In this document: positions 53,301-62,300 of the stretch, piece by piece | Layout of the letters: each line of letters opens with the position of its first letter | Numbering within the stretch: position 1 is the stretch's first letter | Origin: Verrucomicrobiia bacterium | GTDB lineage: Bacteria; Verrucomicrobiota; Verrucomicrobiia; Verrucomicrobiales; DEV007 | NCBI GenBank assembly: GCA_030425385.1 | Contig: JAUIAH010000010.1 | Span: 62,001-126,000 of the forward strand | Length of the DNA stretch: 64,000 nucleotides | Reading direction: 5' to 3' | Notes under the pieces: model-generated | What the model saw: the letters and a program-made list of their open reading frames with translations, nothing else | Told to the model about the DNA's origin: nothing | The model's database searches: none | Position numbers and translations under genes: made by a program

Positions 53301-56300
53301 ACCAACGATGGTCACGTTGCCCGTATCCGTCGGCAAGATGATGAATGTATCATCTCCTGGGCCCCCTAACAATTCATCATCGCCACCTCTACCTTCGATT
53401 GTCACGTCTCCATCATAATCACTGACATCAATCTTGTTTGCACTGGCCCCTCCAATGAGATGGGCCGTCTCAACACTATCAATGCTGTAGATCGATCCAT
53501 TCCCCAAGGTGAGCGCGCTACTCTGTTCAAAGGTGAAGGTGTTCAATAGAGTCGGCTGATACGTCGCGACTAGATTGAAGACGGAGACCGTGTCCGTCGT
53601 CAGGGCGAAAGAAGCAGCCAAGCTGGTGACAGAACTGAGGCTGATGCCACCGGCCACCCCGTTCCCGAGATTCAAATCGAGGGTCTGGATCACATTACTC
53701 ACCGCCGACTCGATCAGCGCAGGCGGGAAGGACGGTCCAGAACCGACTAAAGTCATGTCCGTGTCATTCTCCACCACTAGGGCGTCGATGCTCGTGTCGC
53801 CTTCCACCTCGGCAAAGCCGACCCAATCGGTGAGAGTGAAGGTATTCTCGCCAGCGCCACCCACCAGGCGCGCATGCTCGAGATCGATCAACGTGAAGCG
53901 CGACTGCGCCAGTGGCTGATCGCGGAAGTCGAGGGTGAGACTATCATGCCCACTAAAGAAAGGATCGGGATCATTCTGCACCAGCGTGAAGTCCGCATCG
54001 GCTTCTGCTAACAGATAGTCGAAACCGTGCCCGCCATCGAGTTCGTCATTCCCCAGCTCGGCGATCAAATAGTCATCCCCCATGCCGCCAAAGAGGAAAT
54101 CGATGCCGCTCTCACCGTTGAGGAAATCGTCCCCTCCCTGGGCAAAGATCATGTCAAAGCTCTCGGCCCCAGTGATGACATCCGCTCCCGGACCCCCACT
54201 GAACTCTAATTCGGCAAATGGATCCAAACCTTCGCCAGTGGACTTGCCAGCAGGCGCTGAACTGGGGAGGAACCGCGCGGGCTGCATGTTTGTGGGGATA
54301 TTGCCAGAGTCACCCAGGATCAGATCCCAATCATCGCCCCCATCAATGAGATCATTATCCGTCAGTCCATCACCCATGTGCTGAATGACCATGGTGGCCT
54401 CATCGAGCGGTCGCCCGGTGGCGGAACGGATGGTCAGCTCTAGACTGACCGTTTCACACTCTGGGATAGACCCACTGGCCAAGATCGGAACCACGAAGGT
54501 CTCCGTCAACTCCCCAACTTCGAAGTGAATAATTCCACTAACATCCTCAAAGTGCGTCCCAGCGAGCGCCGTCCCGCTCGTGAGTGTGTAGACGACCGCC
54601 GATTGGTGATCGGCATTACCACGCTCCAACGTGACCACCGCAAGGGTGTCATCCTCGGCCTGATCAATCGTGTAGACGGGCTTGTTGAACTGCACCCCTT
54701 CTGAAGTCGGGGCAGGCACGCCTTCCTGCAGCGTCGCATTCACCGCCTCGGTATCGCCAGACCCAGGTGAGAGCAGCGCATAGCTGATGCCAGTATCAGG
54801 ATCAAGATTCGCCGTAACTTCTGACCAACCTTCAGGAATCTCCACCTGCACGCGATAGTTTCCTGGGAAAGTAGCAAACACATAGTTGCCTGATGTGTCT
54901 GTCAGGGTCACTCCGACTTCATTGCCTTTGTCGTCGAAGAGATGGACGACGACCTCATCGGCACCACCCGCACCGGACTCGGTAATGGTCCCTTTGACAG
55001 TGGCATCATTGCCCATGGCTGAAGTATCGACACCGAAGATGTAGCCATTCAATGGGAGCACCCAGGGATCCGCAGACGCATCGGCATCAAACAACGTGAG
55101 ATCCGCATCGTAGGCCCCCATGTTGATCGGCGCGTAGTGATTCGTGGCGGTCTGCCAGTGCCCACCCACGATGTGGTCATCACCCGCACCGCCCTCAATG
55201 TAATCGTCTCCAGGACCACCGAACAAGGTGTCATCCGTCCCTCCTCGACCCACGGTGTTGTTCTCCGCTGGAGCAATGGTCTCAAGCGGCGTCGCCTGAT
55301 ACCCGATGTCCTCGACGAGGAACAAACCGGTGCCACCTTGGAAGTCGATACTCTGACTATCATTGCCCGTGGTCGTCTCAAAGCCGGAGAAGAAGTTGAT
55401 CGTCAATCCCCCTTTCACCGGCGATCCCGTGAGGGAATCTTCCTGCACTTCGATGGTGACCTGACCGTGATGCACGGAAGCCGTGAAGACGCCATCCGCA
55501 TCCGTGGTCACGGTGACATCGGTTCCTTGACCATCGCGAATCCTAACATCCACGCCTTCCATCCCATGTTCAGAATAAGTCGCATTGGGATCACCGCTAA
55601 AGTCTTCGAAGAAACCATTGCCGTTCTTGTCCTGGAAGATGCGCCCCGAGATAGTGTCTGTCTCGTCGTCGTAGATGGTGCCAATGGCCGTCTCAGCTGC
55701 CGGATCGATGATGGCATTGACAGGATTATCGATCCATAGACGGACAGACTCAGGAGCCTCGATGATTAGATCATCCTTCACGGCAAGCGTCACCACTTGC
55801 ACCCCTGGCGCCGCAAATGTCAGGGTCCCCGACTTGGGAGCAAGCGTATCCGTGGATTCCGTGGTCAGATCCTCAAACTGGTAGTCCACCTCGACATCAT
55901 TCTGGAAATCGCCCGATACCGATACCCAATAGGTCAAACTGAACACGCCGCCCTCAGTCACCGAATCAATGATAGGCACGATACTTACGACCGGAGTGGG
56001 CTCGTCATCGACAATTGTAAGGGTAGCCTCGAAAGGAGAGGCACTCGCAGGACGTCCAGTTGGCGACCGCAGGCTCATGTGAACGGTCTCATTCCCTTCC
56101 CACAGAGCGTCTTCAATGGTTGGGATCGCGACCGTCTTCACATATTCCCCAGAAGCAAAGCTCACGATCAGCTCCTGCTCGACATAATCCACTCCACCAG
56201 TGGCGGTGATGCCCTGAGTCGTGAAGACCACCACAGCATCCCCCGTGGTACCCGGGCTGCGCACCAAGGTGATCTCAGCTGTCTCGCCTTCTTCCACCTG

Positions 56301-59300
56301 GTAATAGGGCTCTCCGAAACGCACGGATGAGAGCGCGTTACCAATGACCAAACTATCATTGGCCGCAATATTCACAATGCCATGATTGTGCTCGATGTCG
56401 GCGTTATCGGCCCCGAGAATATTGACGAAGAACTGCTCAGCCCCCTCCGGCGCAAAGTCGTCCACCGTGACGATCTCAAAGGTCTTGCTTGTTTCGCCCG
56501 GAGCGAATGTGAGGGTCGCACTGCCATCCTCGGTGCTCGCCGATGCCGAATGATAGTCTGGGGAGGCAAAGAGGAGGAAGAAGATGCCACCCGTTTCCGC
56601 ATAATTCACAGCGGTGCCATTCTGCGTCGCGTAGGTCACGATGACTTCTTTCTCGCTCGCTTTGACGAAGGACCCCGTGGGATCGAGCAAGGTAACGGTG
56701 AACTGAGCAAGGTCGCCCTCATTGATATCCGTCGCATGCGGATCGGTGCCGGATGGCACCACTGGGAGCAGCTCCACCCTCACAGGCTTATCATCATCGG
56801 GAATGATGCCCACACCGTGATCGTCGTCGATGATCGCATTCGTCGCGTCGAAGAGTTGCACGAAGAAGTGCTCGTCGTGTTCGTCCACGTCATCATCAAT
56901 CGTGTTGACCATCACGGTCTTCTCTGTCTCGCCAGGCAAGAAGGTCACCAGTTCATCCACCGCAAGCACCGCTTGGAAATCCACGCCTAAGGTCGCGTAG
57001 TGGGCCTCCCCCTCTGCCTCGTAGGTACTGGAGTCGACCACCTGGTGGCGCACTGTGATCGCGCTTTGGCTAGGATTGGCAAGACTGATTGTGAAGCTCG
57101 CCGGCGTGGCTTCAGCATTCTCCAGGTTGTAGTCGCTGATGCTCAATGCCGGGATCGGATCGTCATCAATGATCGTGCCGATGGCGAGGTCATCATGGAT
57201 CAACGTGGGCAAGCCTGCATTGTCAGGCTCTAGCAGATTCGACAACTGCAAGGTCAGGCCCTCGTGCGCGCCTTCATAACTAAAGTCGCCGGTCACGGGC
57301 ACGACGATCGTCCGCTCTTGCTGCCCCGGCTCAAAGATCAACGTGCCATTCGTCTCCGTGAAATCGACATTGTTTGTAGCCGATCCCGGAGCCGTGGCGT
57401 AGTCAATCGTGAAGGCAAACGTGACCGCCCGCGAGAGGCTCACCACGAATTCCAACTCAGATCCCGTGTTGTTGCCCTCGGTCACGTGAGCATCCGCAAT
57501 TGAAAGCGTGGAGTTGCCGACAAAGCCCGCCGTGACATCGCCGCGCGATTCGTTGGCATTCAGCGCAAACACATCCGTGATCCCGATGTTAGGCGCACCC
57601 GAAGGATTGAAGTCAACATTCACATCCGTGTTGGCATCACTATCAATGGCCTCGTTGTCACCCTGATTCACATCGGTCAGGACCAAGCCCGCCCCCGTGC
57701 CACTGTCATAGGCAGAGAGGAAGGTCATGAAGTAACTGTCAGGATCGAGCCCAGTGAACTTGAAGTTACCAAGCGCATCCGAGACGGTCGTATCCACGAT
57801 CGCATCCGTGAGCATGAGCGCTGCCGAGGGCTGCACCAGTTGGATTTCCACGCCGGCTAGACCGGGCTCTCCATTGTCGCGAATCCCGTTGGCATTCTCA
57901 TCCAACCACACGGCCGAGCGGATCTCGATGCCCGTGTCGCGGTCACCGGTCTTGCCGTGAGCGTCATCCCCAAAGAGCTCGTCTTCACCAGGACCGCCAT
58001 CCATGAAGTCATTGTCATCTTCCTCAATCACCTCCGTCTCACCGCTATTCATGAAATTGCCGCCGAAGAGGAAATCATTCCCTTCCCCACCAAAGAGGAT
58101 GTCGTAATTGCCACCGCCGATGAGTTCATCATCACCACCCGTATCCGCATCGTCATTCACGCCGAGGTCGTTGACGTTCATGGATGCGGGCGGAGATCCG
58201 GCAGCGATGTTCGTGAGCTGCGTGAGGAGGGTTGCCTTGTTGCTGCTATCGAAAGTATCCCCGATAAGAAGGTCCACCCCACCATGGCCTAACAAGGTAT
58301 CATCCCCAGGTCCACCCACCAACAAGTCGTTCCCGCTGCTGCCGGTGAGGATATCGTCTTCCTCGCCACCATCGAGGAAATCATTGCCAAGGCCACCATC
58401 AATGGTGTCCGCACCACTATCGCCCTTCACATCGTCATCCCCGTTTCCGGCATCGATGTCATCATTGCCACTGCCGCCCGAGATGGTGTCATTGCCAGCA
58501 TAGGCAATGATCGTGTCGGCCCCGGCGTCTCCATTCAATTCATCATCATTGGCTGTGCCCGTGATCACGTCCGAGCCGTCACCGCCATTGATGGTCACCG
58601 ATGCCTTGCCTGCTGTGATGGTATCATTGCCAGAATCTCCGTTGAGCACCAAGTTGGGGCCTTCCCCGGTGACCGTGATGGTATCATTGCCAGAGTCGCC
58701 GTTGACGACCCCAGACCCAATCACCTCGCCCGACTCACCGCGATCCTTGAGAGTGATGGTATCGTTCCCCACACCACCACTCAGATCCACCTCGGCAAGC
58801 ACGCCTAACAAGTCGAGAATATCATCGCCTTCACCCGCATCTTCCACCACGATCAAGGTGACATTCTCAAACTCCGCCGTGTAACCGGCGAACGCCACTT
58901 CCACTTTCTCACCGGATCCATCGCCTTCAAGGTGGGTCACCGTAAAGTGCTCAGCGTCGTCTGTCGTATCGATCTCCAACCGATTTGCGGCACGAGAGCC
59001 CATGTTCAAAGTGAGCGTACCACCTGACTGCTCCGCCAAGACGGGCTCAGGACAGGTGATGGTGAATTCAAAGATGGTGAAGCGCCCAAACTCCCAGGTT
59101 TCTTCTATCTTGAAGAAGAAGAGGTCGACCGTGAGGAAGGCTTCGAGGAAGACGTAGATCTCGCCGTGGATATTGAAGATACAGCGTGGATCGATCTGCG
59201 CTTGGGAGATGATCTCACTGATGCGCACTCGGCCGTCTTGGTTCGGATCATTGAGATCAAACCCAACCTCAAGACCGAGGCCACCTCGCACGCCCACCTC

Positions 59301-62300
59301 GGCAACAAACAGGTCAATCACGGCCCCTGCGAAGACTTCTCCATAGAGCCGTAACTCGTCACGATCATTGCCGTTGCTATCGAAATCCTTAATGTAGAAG
59401 CCATCAAAAATGTCGATCACTTTGCCAGAGTCGATGAACTTCTGAATACCAAAGGTGTCGTAGCCAAAGCCCAGATTGATCTCGACCCCGATGTTCCCAC
59501 CAAACTGCGCCGCGAGTGGGCCGAAGATCGGAATGTTGATGGCAAACTGAGCCTCGGCCCGGAAAGTGGGCATGTCCCACTCAATCAAAGCCACCGGCTT
59601 GCCCGTAAAGAGCCCCATAAGCTCTAACGGATTATCCCAAATCGGGATGCTGAAGTTATCAATGCTTCCGACATCACTCGCAAAACCCGCACTGGCTTTC
59701 GCACTCGCGTCGAACTCCGCATCTGCAGCCGCATTCTCCAGGAAATCATCGGGAACCAATTCCTTCACCGCCGCGGCCGTGTCGAAGTCACCCGATGGGC
59801 CTTGCTGAAGAATGAAGTCACCTAACGGAATGACAACGTTCGCTCCGGTGGGAATATTGTCGGCGAGTTCAATGACGAAGAGGGCGACATCAATAAACTT
59901 GCGCACGCCGGGATCAAGGTAGCCGAAGGATTCCATCACATCCAACAGGTTGATGCTACGCCCAGCCAGATCCGAAAGGATGGGAATGGGGGCGGTCACC
60001 GCATCGATGATCGGGCGGACAGGATCCACCGTTTCGTCAATCTTGTTGAGGATCGGTCCAAGGAAATCAGAGATCCACGTGCCAAGATCAATCCCCAGGT
60101 TGTTGAATCCTAACACTGGATCACTCGAGCCGTCACTCAGGCTCCACGACCAGTCGAGATTGAAATCCACCACCACCCGCGGGAACACAGCACTGGTGCC
60201 AAACCCTCCTGAGAGCTTGAGATTGATATCCGCCACCGCCTCGATGTCCGCATCGACGATGTCGCTAAAGCTGGTGCCACCCCCGGTGATCTCGGCGAAG
60301 GTCAGTTTCCCGTCATCGTTTGGATCCATGATGTCGATGAAGAGCCCGCCTTCAAAGATGGAGGGATTGTCAGGATCATCCTGCACCGTCAGCCCGATAA
60401 AGAAGATTTCACCAGTCACGTCCAGACCGGGGATCGCAGCGTGGAAACCAAGCTCGATCTCTTTGTCCTTACTCGTATCGAAATAGAAGCCGTCCTCCTT
60501 GTTCAGACCAAAGCCGAACTCGAAGTCAAATCCTAACATCAGCTCAACACTGCCATCGACTTCCAATCCGAAACCGGGCACGCCAATATCGAGATCAAGA
60601 TCCGCATTCACCATGGCGAGCGCCCAGACCACGCGCAGATCGACTTCAAGGCCGTTCTCACAATCCAACGAAACGGCCAACTGATCCGGCCCCTGATCTG
60701 CATCCAACGCTGAGCCATCCGTGTTCACCAAGACATCCAGTCCACCAGGCCCTAACGAATCCCAGAAGACTTGCTTGATCGCAGCCTCGATCGTCGCCGT
60801 CGCACTCCCGCCATTGTCATCCAACGCTTGTTGGAGATCGGCCAGCATGCCGTCGCGGAACCGTTGGATGAAATCAACCTGGTTACCAAGGGTGTTGCCA
60901 ATCAGGGGGAGATCGATGCTGTTAGCAGCCTCCTGAAGGCCATCCTGAATCGTGCCTAACAGGCTATCGAGGCCATCGAGCAAGAGCCCTGCGCTGCTGT
61001 CGAGGATCGCACAAAGATCGAGGTTATCGAACATTGCCCCGAAGTCTGGCGTGACAATGGTGAGCTTCGCCACTTTGCCAGTCCCATTGTTTCTAGGCTG
61101 CAGTGCGGCGCTGTAACCCGCCTCACCATTGATCGCCGTGATCACAGCCGAAGCCGTGGTTTGACCTGAATTGATCGTCACCGTCAGGGTATCCCCAGCA
61201 AGCGAAGCGGTCGCGCCAGTGCCCACACTCTCATCCTGACGGAACGTCACTTCGTAATCGGCGTTGGGACCCGTGACCGTGATGTCGTTGTGGTCACCGC
61301 GGAAATTGAGATCCAGGGTGAAATCTGCTTCAGCTTTGTCGCTGACAAAGACGCGGATGATGTCCGGGATATCCACCACGAGGTGATTGTCAGGATAGCC
61401 GTCTCCATTCTCGTCCGTGTCCCCGTCCAAGGGCGTTCCTTCAAGCGGCGCGTAGATTGGCAAGTCAGCCGTCAATCCCGCCTCGGCAGTGAAGCCGATG
61501 CTCTCGTGACTGAAGATCGTCTCATGGAAATAGTGCCGCCCGTCCCCGTTGTTGTCCTTGAGACCAAAGCCCACGTTGGCCTTGCCTTCCGTCTCGGGAT
61601 CGCCGTCCGCATCAAACGTCACCTGACCATCGCGAACGAAGATACCCACGACAGACCCAAGTGACGCTTCAAACTCCAGATTTGAACCTAACACTTCAGC
61701 TTCCAAGACCACCCCCGTGGTGTCGTAGAGGAACGGATGCACCGCGCAGGGATCCGTGATGTCGAGACCAAATTCCAAGGTCGCCGTCGCGGTGGCGGCC
61801 ACATCTAAGAGACCATCACCACTCACCGTGACAAACTCTGTGGCTTGCTGGAGGAAGGTGAGCGCTGCGGAGTTGTCTCCCTGGATCTGGTTGAGCAGAT
61901 CATTCACATCGAACTGCAGGTCGATCTGATTTCCGTAGCCCACCATGTATTCGAGCGAGAACTTCATCGCTGTCTTGGTGACGAAGCCGTCTCCCCCACC
62001 CTCTGTAAGCGTCGCGCTCCAGGGGGTCCCCGCGCCACCCAAAGCCGTGACAATTGCATTGGCTGTGGTCTTGCCAGGATCGAGTTTCACCGTGAGCACC
62101 TTCGTGTCGGCATCCCAATCCACGGTAGCCGAGTCACCGCTCACTTCGTGATCGCCAACGATGCGAATGGTAGCATCAGCCAAACTGAGATCGGCGCTGG
62201 TGAACTTGAGGCCGTTGTTTGTGCCATTCGGATTGAAAGTCGCCTCCAAATTGCTGCCAACGGTCGCAATGACAGGATCAGGGGTGTCATCCACCGTGGC

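Noticed and set aside
55797-56990. Plus-strand open frames of 177-202 codons opposite the giant RTX gene
   Set aside because: They lie inside six clear Calx-beta/RTX domains on the minus strand; long antisense frames follow from the acidic codon use of that gene.
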